This document shows, one piece after another, positions 30,423 through 44,759 of a stretch of DNA of 64,000 nt. The DNA is from Oreohelix idahoensis. Its lineage: Eukaryota > Mollusca > Gastropoda > Stylommatophora > Oreohelicidae. Positions within the stretch are counted from its first letter, which is position 1. Each line of letters begins with the position of its first letter. The notes beneath the pieces are model-generated. The model ran no database searches and had not been told where the DNA came from. It saw only the letters and a program-made list of their open reading frames with translations. Position numbers and translations under genes: made by a program. Location of the stretch: the NCBI GenBank assembly GCA_024509875.1, contig JAMPIV010012241.1:124001-188000 (forward strand), in the 5' to 3' direction.

Positions 30423-33400
30423 ACCCCCTCATCTAAATTATAATTCCCAAGTCCATTCAATCAATACTAAACCATCCTAATATCCTTTATTATAATAATT
30501 TCTTCAAACATCACAAGAGCTAATACCTTTATTCCAATAATTCCCCCATTTTTACCATTAATAAAACATTTAGTTAGACCATAATTAAAATCTAATGTCT
30601 ATTACTAAAATATACTTCGCATTTAATTACTTAACCACAAACCTAAAATTAATACTTGTCAAATATAACAACTCACCATACTATCACACATTTACCAATC
30701 CTTCATTTCTATTAATGAAAAAAATATACAATCAGTTTACACTTACTAATAACTTATCAAACTGGTATATTCATTTAAAAAACATCTAATTCCAATAAAA
30801 TACTTAATATCCAATAATTCATAAACCATATTCCATAACAATATACTAACTTCATATTCAACCTATCTTATCATCCCCTATAAAATTAAATACTTTTTCA
30901 TATCTATATAATTGTCACTCGTATCCTTAAACAATCAGATATTCAACTACCTAATATCCCAAATGCATGGGCTACACAAATCAAAACATACCTATATAAA
31001 TTTTCAAAAAATAAGCCAACATTCTATAATTGGCAACACATATACAATGTATTTTTATCATATAACAAAATTAACCTCAAATAAATTAATAAAAATTCCA
31101 ATAACAACTAATTTATATCCAATTATCAACTTTTAAACTTTAAAACATTAATACTTCTCATATAATTAATATTATTCGCACATGAATCTATATATACTCT
31201 AGCCTTTCAAACTACAATGACAGTAAATATCAATAACAAACTTCAATAACAAACTTATACTTAAAAATATATCAATAACAAAAATATCAATAACAAACAT
31301 TCAATCCACTAAAACTATCTTTCTTTACTATAATCCCATTTCCTCATACCCCAAACATCCATGTTCTTTGAACAAACTATGTCGAATTATAAACCAAAAT
31401 ATCTAAACGATTCTACGTAGAAGTCAAGTGGTACAATCTCCTTACAATATATTATACACTAGGTGATAATCAAGAAATCTTCAAGATAATTATATTAAAC
31501 ATTAATCAATTTCAACCTTTTATTTTTACCATTAAACAATAAAACTTACTAATGCTATTCAATAAATACACACCTATTCATCACGTCCATTCACCCCCCA
31601 TCTCCCTCCTAAATACAACCAAATAACAACTCTCATACACCTACCATTATAGTAATACCAAACTCACATCTATTAATTATAAATACTTCAACCTATATTT
31701 CACATACAATTTTAATTTCTATTCTCAATAACACCTATAATCATATAAAACTATATAAATGTCTCAAATCTCTAAAAAACATTCTAATCCTCTCCTACAC
31801 AATCCCACTATCTAATTCATCAAAAACAAAAATACCCACTCACCATCTATACAATAACTCTAACCAATACTTCCCCTTCATTATAAATCATCCACAAACA
31901 ATACCCAACCACAACAATCATTACTCATCAAAACTTCTTCCCTATACAATAAGTTGTCATTATATTACATAACTTCATATCTCCCCCTGTTAACCACTTC
32001 TATTACCTATCCTCTTAAAACTCTACAATCCTCCAATGCTAAACTATAAACACCTACAACATAAATTAACACACATGCTACCCATCACTTTAAAATTCAT
32101 CCTAATCCCAACTCCTACCAGTCTATAATCACTCTAAAACCTACAAAATCAACATTATCATGAAATACCCCTACATCTATAAAACAACTACACACTAATA
32201 CCATTATAATCCAATCCCCCTCACAAAAAACAACCTCCTATAACCAAATGTCTACCCTCCAATTCCACAACATAATGTTTTCCCACTTACAATACATACC
32301 ATTTCCAAACCTATGAATAAATACATCCAATATTTATTTACACCTCCCATTCTTACAATAAAATCCCTGATACCTAAACCAACATACATATTATCTTCAT
32401 CACCAATTAAAATAAGATATAAAATATCAATTAACCTCAAAAACCAATTTAATTCATACACAACATATATTACCCTCATATTAATTATTCACTTTCAAAC
32501 TACCATTAAAAAACCCTTGAATCATCCTCTACCCTCATAAAAAATATCCTAACATCCATAAACTGTATTCCATGCAACCTCAGTATAGCATTAATCAATC
32601 TACACTACAAATCCTTTCCCAAACCCTACTCAAACAACCATACCTAACTCATAATGAATATTTATCACCCTAATACAATTAATCACTGCTCAATCATAGT
32701 TACTCCAACACAACTCCCTTATATTCCTCGTCACATTCCTCATTTCAAACCAATACTTCATACCAACTATAGTTTAATCAGTTACAATTTTCACCTACAA
32801 ATAATACTTTACTAACCCCTTATTTACTCTACAATCTAATAAACATCCATAAACTATACTATAACCCACATTCCTATAATCTTACTTATAACCTCAAAAC
32901 CTATCATTCTCCACTTTCACTCACAAACCCAATATTAACATCACAACAAAACCAACAACCATAATCAATATATAATCTTCCATTTATCACAAAACTCCCC
33001 CTACCTTAATCACTACCTTCTATCGTAATCAACATATATTCATACCCCCCAATACCCTCCCCCCCTCAACCACTTAAATCCACTCGCAATCATCTACACA
33101 CTCCTACATACACCCCCAATCTAATAGTGTCCTCAACTCACCCTCCATTCATACCTACAACACAATATTTCTAACCCCCCTCCTTCACCTAAATCCCCTC
33201 ACAATTAATTCTACTATACCCCCCCTATCTCAACCATTCTTTACTCCCACTACTTTCCCCCAACCTAAACTCCAGTTACAATCCCATAGAATATGCATAA
33301 CCCCTCTACACCATTAATCATCTACAAACCTAAACACATGCAATTTGACCCCCCCATCTTCTCCCCATCTATATACATAATCCCCCTCATTCCCCCCCAT

Positions 33401-36400
33401 ACTCCTCATATTAAACACACTCCCCATAATTCCCTATCCACCTTCACACACAAAACCTCTCCAACTTACATTACATAATCTAACCACCCTAAACATAACT
33501 ATTCACCCCCCATTATCACTTCCCCACACCCTCCCCTCACAATTCACTATTTAACCGTCCAACATAAAACTCATTTTATCTTTGTTCTATTCCCAATTAA
33601 AATACATCAACAAAACAACCAATAAATACGGTCTTACGTATCAACATACCACCCTAGATCCCATTTAAATAGTATTAAACACCCATCTCTAAATCATAAC
33701 TTATCATCTAACTTACCATTCATTAACACATACCTAAATACTTCATAAACCTTATCTGCATATCAAAACATATTTGTAAATTACATTTCAACAACATTAA
33801 TAATCCATATACATTCCACTAAAATAATCATTTCTTTATTAATCCTAACCCAATAACTCAAAACTCTATTACACCCTTAGATATCAATCCTCGCACTTCA
33901 TATAATTTTAAACATTCTATATATAATACCTATCCTAATTACTATTTTTAAAATATAATATCAACCTATCCCCTATAGTACTTGGGGGGGGGCATATCAC
34001 ATATATCCTCTACACATCCCCCCTATACGTATATCATAGTCTAAATAAACTGTATTTAATAGTCTATAATAGTAATAAATACTTATATTAAATTTATAAC
34101 GGACAACACTAACAGTACAGAATAAACAACTGTTTTATAAGATCTTTCTCTACAATTCAATTTGAGTTATTAACAATATATCTACATAGACTCACGTGCA
34201 TTTCATTAACATCCATGCAAACTGATTAGAATGACTGTGCTAATTTTAATCAACGTCCAATCATCTAAAACCATAACTCTCCATTAACACCTAAAAACCT
34301 ATGGAAACCTTACATCAAACTAACCTCCCCGTCTAGCTAACCACATAATACCATTGGACATACTTATAACTCAAACAAAATCCAGACTCCAGAACTAACT
34401 TTTCATCAATGTCTGATCTTGCTATCATCAGACCATGGAAGATACTTGAATCAGTTTCAACACGTCCCCACTCCTTTTAAATATCTGGGATTGCTAACTT
34501 TAGAAAGAATGCATTCCACTAGATCCCGCATAAGAATCTTAAACCTGACCATTGTTACATTCACCTCAATACAGATGAATCTCCTAAAACATTAAAAGTA
34601 CGGATTGATAGATTTAGAACCCTCGAAATTGAATAGCACTAGCTCACACATATCTGCAGACTCTGAAACCACAAAAAACAACAAAAAACGCACTGTAAAT
34701 TGGAAACTAGCATTAAGACTATCACCTGCAGGGCCTGCATTACATCGCTACGTCGAAATGAATTTTTTTGATAGCTCAATAATGGACTAAGCTGTGGGGG
34801 GTAGTGTACTCCCAGCTAACATACTAATACGAAATAATCCCCAGACACCCAATAACCCTAGAAGAATGTTATTCACCTAGAAATATTAGGCCACTGTTGC
34901 TAAGAAATATAACTCTGGAATAAATAGACTCTCTCTAAACAACAAATGGCATAATGAACTTACCACTCTTTGTCCTAAATAACCCCCTAAAACCCACACA
35001 AACATTCCACCAAACATACCAATATCAAAATTAATATACACTAGCCCACCTTATACGGTACTGCTACCACAAAACTACGGCCATAATCCCCCTACATCCC
35101 TCCCCATCTCACCTTCAACCTCTCCCACCTCGCATAACATAATAATTTCTTAACAAACCAATTCTCCGCTCAAATAATATACACTCACGATGCATCAAAA
35201 ATAACACAAATCTAAATAACATAATAAACCATTTTATTAAACAAAACAAATTAATGGTCAGCACTGGAATCCATATACCTACATATATAACACATTCCCT
35301 TTCTTCATTCTAATACATAAATACATTAAATACCGTATACATTAATATTCTAAGATCTCATCTTATTCTGTTCACTTAGACATGAATCATCATGCCCGGC
35401 TCTTCACCAATCTTTTGCGTACTAATACATAACGCCTACCTTTACAAGCTAGTCTGTGGATGATTCCAAACACAACCTATATAATATCAAGAATCTTCAT
35501 TAAATTTCAATTCATAACCTTGGTTTGTGTACACAATATAATTGAGTAATGCCATTGCACTAATTGATCTGTACAGACCTACCATCTATTCACATAATCA
35601 AGTAATACTGCGCTCTATTAACAAGTTAACTTCTATTGTCTTCACTAGTATGCTTCTCAAGTTTTCAATATTGCCCTATTTTGTCATTATCTCATCCACA
35701 TACATGGGTTAATTCCTTGAATCCAGATTAATAATCCTGAAACATTACATCTAAAATATATCATAACCCCGAATTAAGAAAACGAAACAACTTTCACTAC
35801 CATCCCCTCTAAACTTTTAGTGACTCAATCTGCGCTTTCACAGCCATTCATAAGTATTTCTTACCTTTTCAAATAATGACATTTCTATCTAGCGCACATA
35901 AGTTTAAAAGGAGGGACATCGAACTCTCTCATTTAAGTAATCTAATTCTCTATTTTTTATAAGCATGAAATCCCCCCCCAAAATGATGGTTTATTTGATA
36001 AAATATGTATATATTCATTGGTGATCAGTAATACTGGCTATTCAGACGTCATGCACAGGATGTTAAATTTTATATGGAATTCAGATACACTTAGATATAA
36101 TCTATGAAGACATGCGTTAGAAAATCCAAAGTACAAGCAAATATTGAAAGTAGATCCATATTGTTGAAGTATTCTAAATCTATAATACTCCAAATGTTGT
36201 CTATACATCCCTGATAAACCCAATTATCAGATAAGTTCTCTATCTGCTATTATTTTTTGCCATTGTTAAGAGTTTCAAAAATCTGGTTCACATCTCTGGG
36301 GTCACCCCCCCCTCACGGCCTGATTTTAGGGCTCCCTAAAACCACGTCAATACTTGAGGCCAATTGTTCTATGTATTGAACTTCATTCCGATCGCAAACG

Positions 36401-39400
36401 TCAGATCACACTGACAAGACCACCAACTCTCATTTCATAACTACCAATGTTGTCTTGCTCAGCTGTAGATCAAAATAAGTTCTTGGGCAGTTTTCGATGC
36501 TGAAACAAGAAAAATTATTCGTTCTCTAGCTCTACACCCTCATTTTTATCTTAGCGCTTTTTTACAGGTAGCTTTTTTAATCTCCCACTGTCCATCAACG
36601 CGAACCTGAGTTGCATCCCCCGTAAATGTCCCCCCGTACTGAGTGGGAGCAGATTCAAAAACCTTCCACAATCCCTCGTCGAAAAAAACGTTACCGAATT
36701 TGACAAAATAATGTCCGTCCACACCCGCCACTTATTACGGCACTAAGGATATCGTAGTCAACGCGACCGTTTGAAGCGGCGCATGTTCATTGTGCACGCA
36801 CTTACATAGGGAGCAACTCTACAATCTCCAACTCCGTTATCAATATATACCACCTATAACTCAACCCACCTCCTCCGCTCAACCTAGTATCACTCTTACA
36901 ATTGGTGAAGTCGCGGAGCTAAAACAACCCCTTTAAACCACACCGATTGTACCACTGCCATCACCCAGTTTCTCAGCTTTGGGTGGCGCCCTATCAGTCA
37001 TGTGCTCAGTGCACCACAAAACGTCCATTACAGAATAATGTGAAAACAGTCCCAACACATACTATAGACTAAGCTTTGTCACTGGAACCATCTTTTTGAC
37101 GCGAACTTATGAAAGTGTTTAAAGTCTGAGAAGACCTACAACAAGCACGGTATTCTCATACTGCTGTAAGATAACACACGCCCCCGCGGTCAGAGCATTA
37201 TTTCTCTGGAAGTGTGCACACCATATCATCATATGAACTAACGACAAGGCAAATAACAGTATCTAGGCCACACAATCATTGAAACGAGAGAATAGAACTT
37301 CATGCAAAGTAAAACTTGATAAGCACAAATCATCACATGAAGTGGCTATCTGACGTTCTTTTGAGAAACAGAAAACAATTCTAATACAAGCCTCAGACCA
37401 GTACTATTATTGTGAGTAATAAGTTATTTCACGAGTACATATCGTTATGATATTAGCGCTTTATAAAAGATACTCCTAGTCTGCTTTATGATCCAGAACA
37501 CTACGCATTCACGTCCTGATTCAACACATTGAGTAGATGATACGCACTCAATATATAAAATTGCTAGATTAGTTGAGCTCATAGCTCTAGTTCTCCAGTA
37601 GCAATCTCAACACACCCGCGCGCAACGATACCTATCTCGCCGAGATACTTACAAAGCAGAGCTTCTATACTAGGTATCGATAAATTCTCTCTAACCAAAC
37701 AAGACGAGTCTCATCATGGTTCTCTTTGGCACAGCACAATGTAGTACACACAACATCACAGTCGATAATTAATTTTTTTAGCCTAATGATGTGGGATTGG
37801 TTGTACTAGACAATTCTTATCAACTTCTACATATTGCAGTCCATCACCTCTTATTATGCTGCATAAGCCACAATGCGTGTGTCCACTACAATCTACATTC
37901 CTCAAACTGTGATGTGGCAAGTGTCCCCCAGCGAAATACTGCTTAAACTCTTGCAATCTCCCCAGTCGCCACTTTTTATTACAGTTGTGACCATCAAACA
38001 GTCTATAGATATTACATGAAGGGTCATGGGTCACTGTATTATCTATGTGCCTCAGTCTGACAACGCTCTGTAGCTAAGTTTGGATCTGTAATCCTAGGAG
38101 GGATACTTCATCTGGTAGCAAACGGTGACTAAGTACGTAGACGTCGCTTCACACTAACAGGTATAATTTAGCTAACAAAGTAAGGGTACAGATCCTCTCC
38201 AATCGTTGGTCTAAATACGTCACTGCTGTTATCTCAGCACTCATACTATGTGACTCCTCATTCTCTCTATACTTCAAGAACTCTATCTGTATGGTGGGCA
38301 GTGAATGGAACAAAACAACTTGGGTACCTATTCTCTGCTAACAACATATCTGAGTGACATAGCCCAATAACTGTTGGTTCTAAACACACTAGGGAGTCTC
38401 GACTGTTGTATTGAAAATAGTGTGTGATTATAGGATACTGCTCATACACCACACGAGGGTGGTGGTAGTGACGAGGCAGTTCAACAGTATTTCATTCACC
38501 TCTAGACTGGTGGCCACAAGACAATGGTTGTGGAACAACACACATCAAACACAATAAATATCGTGCACATGTTTTAGAGTGTACTGTGACGGTATGGTAA
38601 CCAAGTGGGTGGATATCTGGTCCTTGACCATGCTGGGATGGGACATGTGATGAGGGTCGACATACACAGATACAAACAGTTCTGTAATCTTTAGTTGGAT
38701 ATCACAAACATGCAGTTTGAAGGTGTAGGAGTCTAGTCCTTTGTGTTACACTTACTAGGTGAGGTGGTCGATGTATAAAGAGGTTGAACGAGCGACTTTG
38801 CAATACAGTGTCAGATGTGTGGGTAACAGACTGGGATAGGGATGAGGCAAGTGTATAACAGTCACTGAGGGACAACAATAGGCGCTACTGTAGGGGGCAG
38901 CACATCTAGATGTCTTCGCTGTGATCATTTGGTGACAGTGAATAGTAGCTAGTAGAGTAGTTACATAGTCTAAAGATCACGGTCGATATAGTTGGGTACA
39001 GTGTGTGGAGATCTGGGACAAAGCTAGAGGTCCTTTTCTGTCTTCTAATGGGGAGTTTATAGTCAAAGAATTAGGTGTATACTCAGTTCTACCCAGCTCT
39101 GTCTGTTGAGTGAGACTCATTTTGCAACAGGTGGCTATTAGTTTTGTGTAGGAAACTACAGTGGGATCTCTACGAGATACCAATGGTATAGAATCTGATC
39201 TCTACATTTACATGGAGTGTATGCAAGATGCAGATTGCATCCTCGTAAGTACTGGGTTTTTGGGTTCTGGTGGGGGGGGGGGTCCTTAATAAGAATGGAG
39301 GGATTCATCACGAACTGGCAAACAGACAAAATTGTGTGGCACGCTAGCGGGGTCCTCATTACCTCGTACGTAGCACAGTCTTTTGACTGTGCGCTTAATA

Positions 39401-39480
39401 TATCTTATACGATGGGAGTTGACTACAACATCACTTACGGGGTTTGAGATTTTGTGTGGGGGTTGATCAAGAGTGATACT
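30423..39480. other. Compositionally abnormal ~9-kb block, no recognisable content
   Basis: From 30.4 to about 34 kb the plus strand has only about zero to three G per 60 bases. Between 34 and 38 kb composition evens out. By 38.5-39.45 kb it is G-rich: the line from 38,581 has 21 G and 10 C in 60. No exon, transposon motif, repeat seen elsewhere in the window, or long frame on either strand could be found in it. G or C homopolymers occur at 33,984, 36,305 and 39,270. Ordinary genomic sequence, with a repeat shared elsewhere, resumes after about 39.5 kb. An assembly or base-calling artefact is the simplest explanation, but this is inference. Confidence 0.8.
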
Positions 39481-39727
39481 CTAGATGTGAGGTGATCTGC
39501 AGATCTTGCAGACCGCATCTGTAGGCCAGACTTAAGCGTAATGTTATTGGTTTATTTGGCTTTATAAAACTTCTTTTCTGTAGTTTAATTGATGCTGTTC
39601 ATTTTTATGTCTGGTATCTTGTTTGATGCTACTCATAGTTTTGTTCTGTCCATTTTGTTAAAATCCAAACAAGTAATCCATTTGGAGATAAAGAGATTTA
39701 TTAGGCATTGTAGCGAAAGGCTTTTTT

Positions 39728-40055
39728 AAGTGTGTAGTGTCAGTTGTAGTACTGAAGAAACAGAACTAGAATTCTGTATGAAAATAGTGAAGTCCCAGTG
39801 TTGGAGAGGAACGCTGGTATCACAAGATAGTCATGGCTGTGAAGGTGTCTGCTTAAGTAAGTATTCAGAGTAAAGTCAGACCCTACGGTGCCACCTCGCT
39901 ATGTAACTACCTGTGCTAAACAAATAAATCAGAACAAAACTCAACCTCAACAATTATAAAATTAATAAGTCAGCTGAGTACAATTTCTGAATTTATTATG
40001 TACATCTATCTTTCTTTGTGCTGAATTGTGAATGTTGGAAGATGGAAATCAATGA
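39728..40055. repeat. 310-bp dispersed repeat, second copy
   Basis: Matches 24,598-24,905 along its length (GTGAAGTCCCAGTGT, CGCTGGTATCACAAGATAG, GTGCTGAATTGTGAATGTTG). Its presence shows that normal genomic sequence has resumed after the abnormal block. Confidence 0.65.
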
Positions 40056-40619
40056 ATAAATATATTACAAAATTTGGATGATGGTGAATTTATAATCTAA
40101 GTAATTATCTTAAATAAAAGTTCCTTCTTGGATCTTCCACTTGCATTGAACTAAAATTTAATTCAAATGTTCTGTTCTCACTAGTCTCTTGCTATGCTAA
40201 AAAGTCAGTGATTATCATCATCAACTTTGACTGCTCACATACACTGCATGAAATGGTCCTATTGTATACTCATCTTTAGAGTAAGGTCTGTTCTTGTTAG
40301 AGTGACACACAATACTGTATGCTGAAGATCTTTGCATCAGCCAACCCAATACTGAGGGGGACTAAAGCTGAATTACAGATGGCAATTTATAGGCTTCTGT
40401 GAGGTTCCAGGTAGCTTGTATTGATCTGAACTCAAGATCTCCGTTATATGATGACACGTAAGAACCTGCAAACAATGACAGACATGAGGCTAGTCCGTGT
40501 TTATGGAACCCACAAGTCCTAGTGTGTATGAGGTGAGTATGTTTCAGATGTTTGCATGTATATGAATGATACATGATAGTAGGAAACACCTGGTTTAAAC
40601 AGCATTTGAGACGCCTTTG

Positions 40620-41171
40620 ACATGGAAACGTCCAGGGAACAATGTTCATGAGATTGACTACATACTAATATGCATGAGATTTAGAAACAGTTTGAAATCT
40701 GTGAAAACTAGGCCAGGAGCAGACTGCAACAGCGACCATTTACCAGTAATAGGAAAACGTAGAATAAAATTGAAGAAAGTAAAGCGAGCTTCAAACAACA
40801 TCAAGTTAAACTTAGCCTTACTTAAATCAGATAAGGAAATGAGTGACAGATACAACATTACAATACAGAAAAGGTACAATGCAATAGAAAAAATACAGAG
40901 TATAGATGAACAGTGGGAAATGCTAAAGGAATCAATATATCAACCACCAAAAGAAATCGTACCAGAAGTAAAGAGGACTGCAAAGAAGAAGTGGATGGCA
41001 GATGACATTTTACAACTGATGGATGCAAGAAGGAAGAAGAAGCAAGACAACGAAGAATATGACAGACTAAATAATGAAATAGTAAACAAATGTAAAACAT
41101 TAAAAGAAGTATGCCTTAACCAGAAGTGCAGAGAGCTTGAAAAGACACAAAATCTCTGTTCAAGCAAGTAA
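40620..41171 (+). pseudogene. Family C endonuclease end and linker
   Basis: Reads EIDYILICMRFRNSLKSVK, then RPGADCNSDHLPVIGKRRIK with the catalytic Asp-His pair, then a basic linker with KRTAKKKWMADDILQLMDAR. It ends at a frame break at 41,171. Confidence 0.85.
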
Positions 41172-41588
41172 ATGAGTTAAAAGGCAGTAGGACACAAACA
41201 GTCACTGGCTTGTTGAAATCAAAAGAAGGAGCATTGTTAATAGGTCATGAGAACATGATAGAAAGGTGGACAGAATACATAAGGAGCTGTATGATGATGA
41301 AAAATCAGATTTGAACGACCAGGACAGTTGTGAAGGACCTCCAATACTTGTAGTAGAGGCAGGATGTCATACCCCACATGAAGAAAGGCAACGTTGCCTG
41401 GACCAGATAATGTTACAGTAGAGGAAATGGAAGCTTTGGGAGAATTTGGAGTAGAAGTGATAACAAAACTTAAATGACATCTACAATAGTGGTCAAATAC
41501 CTGATGATCTGCTAAAATCCATATTCATAGCTTTGCCAAAGAAACCTGGAGCCATGTGAAGAACATTGCACCATTAATGTGATGTCAT

Positions 41589-42125
41589 GTGACCACTATA
41601 TTATTACGAATTATCATGAGAAGAGTGAGAAATAAAATTAAATCAGAAATCAGCGGTGAACAGTGTGGATTTGTAGAAGGTAAAGGCACAAACAATGCTG
41701 TATATATATACATATATATTATAAGAGCATTAATAGAAAGAGCCATAGACGTAAAGACAGACCTGTACTTATGCTTTATAGATTACACTAAGGCATATGA
41801 CAAAGTGAGACATGAGGAAATTATCAAAATGTTAGAAAGCATCAACATTAATGGTAAAGACTTGAGGATAATAAAGAACATGTATTTGCAACAAACAACA
41901 GCTGTAAGCAGCCAAATAGGAACGTTTCAGCAAGTAACAAAGGGTGTCAGGCAGGAATGTGTGCTGTCACCGGATCTGTTCAATCTGTACAGTGAAAATA
42001 TAATGAGATCTCTAGAGGACATGCCAGGAATATCATTTGGCAGACATAATATAAACAGCATGAGATACGCTGAATATACAGTCTTAATAGTGAAAAGGAG
42101 CTGCGGGAAATGGTTGATACAATAG
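41589..42125 (+). pseudogene. Family C reverse transcriptase with destroyed catalytic box
   Basis: Contains GEQCGFVEGKGTNNAVY, LCFIDYTKAYDKVRHEEI (first catalytic Asp), TKGVRQECVLSPDLFNLY and MRYAEYTVLIVK. The last should be YADD; here it is YAEY (42,066-42,077), which removes both catalytic aspartates. A TA-rich microsatellite (41,700-41,720) is inserted in the fingers region. Confidence 0.88.
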
Positions 42126-42810
42126 TGATAGAAAGTGAAAATAAAGGCCTCAGCCTTAATAGCAAAAAGACAAAAGTAATGGTCGACTCAAAGAAAAGGG
42201 CTTCCCCAGAATTCACTATCAAAGTAAATGGAACAGTTTTAAAACAGGTCAATAAATTCAATTACCTGGGCACATTAATAACAATGGATGGAAGATGCAT
42301 CTCAGACGTGAAGAGCAGAATAGCTCGGGCAAAAACAGCATTCTATAAAAAGAGTATTTTATGCAACAATTCTTTGTCATTGGAAGTAAGAAAGAGAGTT
42401 CTTCAGTGTTATATAGAACCAGTCCTGACATATGAGAGTGAGTCATGGGAAGACACTAGAGACCACGGAGATGTGGTTACTTTTACAGAAGAATTTTAAA
42501 AATATTATGGACAGCCAAACCAATAAATGAGCATGTCCTGAAAAGGGCCAATGCGCAAAGGAAACATTTCACAAGTTAGAAAGAAACAATCCACTTTTTT
42601 GGGCATGTTGTGAGAAGAGGAAAGCTGGAATATATCGTAACAACAGGTAAGATTGAAGGAAAAATAGATAGGGGAAGACAAAGAGAGCAAATGCTGGATA
42701 GTTTGACACCGTGGCATGGAAAGAAGTCAACAGCAGAATTGACCAAATTTACTGGAGACAGGAAGTTATGGAGATACATGATCTCCTACGCTACTAGGCA
42801 TGGTATTTGA
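42110..42810 (+). pseudogene. Family C C-terminal region
   Basis: First frame: KGLSLNSKKTKVMVDSKK, VNKFNYLGTLITMDGRC and VLQCYIEPVLTYESESWE, ending at 42,499. After frame changes a second piece (42,610-42,810) reads GKIEGKIDRGRQREQMLDSL and ends RYMISYATRHGI, a common ending in this LINE group. Confidence 0.82.
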
Positions 42811-42859
42811 AGAAGAAGAAGAAATAAAAAATAAAGAAAAAAAAACAAACAAAACCTTT

Positions 42860-44450
42860 CCAAATCATTATATACGATTGTATGTAGATTTTGATAATGA
42901 TTTTTGCCTTTTTTAAACATATTTTTATTTATTTATTATAATTAGATTCTGTAAATGTGAGTATTATCTTCAATTAGTGATACGGTATTATAGATCTGTT
43001 GCGCACATATTCTTTTGTGACGCACAGATTACTGTTGGTAGGCATACAAGTGTAAAGTATAACTATTTGTCTGATGAAAAGTATTTATTTGAGAATCAAT
43101 GATTCTTAGAGTAAGGGACAGAACCCTGATTGATCGGTGTTATATTCGGTTATATGGGTTATCTGTTCTTGTGTCTCAATCTGGCGTATGAATACTAGAT
43201 TTACGTCATTTTTCGTCTGGTATGCTTAAAATGTTTATGGCCCGAATTTATATTTATTCCTTGACTATTTAAGGTGATTCGGTCTTATATCTTTGTATCT
43301 TTGTATTTCTATGTCGGACTATTTTGTGAGCTGAACTCTGGGGTGAAAGGCCTTTCTGCGCATGCGTCGATTTGGTGTGTGGACAGAGAAGGCTGTCATG
43401 TCGTCGCTACTATGGGCTGGTTGATTAGAAAGTTTGAAGATTGATCTCTGTGATTTATTCTAGGAAGGAGATTGTTTCTCTGTATGACTGTATTATCAGA
43501 GATTCTCCTAATGTCCATTATTAACGCCTAGGAATGGCGTGCGTTATTCGCTTGTATGTGTTTTCCTAAAGCCAGGTAAAACCAGAACATTTTTGCTGAA
43601 CTTTTTTGCTAAGCCTAGATGGGAGACGTATTATCGTACATCTAGGATTGTTGATTATAGATGAAGATGACGTGTTATCTAGCAGCACTAGATCACTTGA
43701 TGTAACCAGCCTTATTGATAGCAGATATGTATAGAAGCCCAATGAGGACATTTACGTATGAATAACGAAGTAATTCTGCTGCATTATTTTTCATCCTGGG
43801 TGAACGAAGCTCACGGAGGAGAGCCATTTTGGATTCCCGCCATTGTAAGTGGATCATTGTCGGAGAACAGAAAAGGTCTTATTATCTGATGATGGTACAG
43901 AGATCTATATATTATGGAAACCCACTACTGTGGTTTAACATTGTTGCTATAAACATTTGATGAATTTACGGCTTGAGAAACTTAGCCAGGAGAAGGTTCT
44001 GACAGTGAACCATTGTTGATAATTATGTATCCACCTTAACTGACGCGATTAGTCAGTTGAAGCATGAGACGATAGACAACCAGAATATTGAGTGCTTGCC
44101 TACTATCGTTCCATTATATTTACCACTACATGAATGTACATCTGATATTGTCACCCATTTTTCAAGTATACGATGATTTTTGTGCCAACCTGTTCAAATG
44201 ACTGTAAACGTGATGTCGAAGTGTACGTCCATTATTAAATGTATGAAACGTCATCAGTGGTCTGCCCTTTATTGACTTCTGCTTATGATTGAGTGAGTGA
44301 CTTGTCAACTCAACAGAACTGTACACACATTCGCGTCCTTTACATCTACATTCTCACTCGATGTCAGCACTGTGTCGGAACGAGTTGACCATCCATCTAC
44401 GTGTCCAGTATGACCTTATGAAAGCAGAAACATTACACATTATATTTACC
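42860..44450. other. No gene recognised
   Basis: About 1.6 kb without a coding motif, microsatellite or repeat I can match elsewhere in the window. Confidence 0.4.
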
Positions 44451-44499
44451 ACTCTCCCTTATCAATGTGATGGCCTCAAAAAGGTGTTATCAAGATCCA

Positions 44500-44620
44500 A
44501 ATTATCAGAGTTGTCGTCAAGTCTTTCCAAACGAGTCTGAAGTCTCTTAGTACAGATTTCAAGTCGAGTCCCAAGTCTCTAACACTGGCTTTAAGTCGAG
44601 TCTCATTTTAGATCTAACTA
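44500..44620. repeat. Degenerate GAGTC-rich stretch (possible hAT terminus)
   Basis: Repeated words such as AAGTCGAGTC and GAGTCTCAT resemble the GAGTC-rich ends at 49,780-49,876 and 61,540-61,648. These are typical of some hAT elements, but no precise terminus is visible here. Confidence 0.35.
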
Positions 44621-44759
44621 TTTATAGCCACAATCCCGCTTTATCGAACAATCACTTGGCTCTCTACAATTAATAATGAAAAATATCAGTATACTACAGA
44701 TTTAAGTACTTTTACTATTTTATTTACTGACTTTATTCGACTAAAGTTATTTTTCAGTA

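Larger units (their letters stand above)
40617..42830 (+). mobile_element. RTE-like LINE family C, 5'-truncated and decayed
   Basis: A plus-strand element from the endonuclease C-terminus to the end of the ORF at 42,810, followed by a (GAA)n and A-rich tail. No clean target duplication seen. The protein lies in at least four frames with stops between. Confidence 0.85.

Noticed and set aside
30423..34100. Mitochondrial insertion (strand-skewed, G-poor)
   Set aside because: No mitochondrial protein motif, rRNA or tRNA can be read on either strand, even allowing other genetic codes, and the skew drifts gradually rather than gene by gene.
36546..36731. Short open frames in the abnormal block as genes
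   Set aside because: Frames are near the length expected by chance, have no family motif and no splice or start context.
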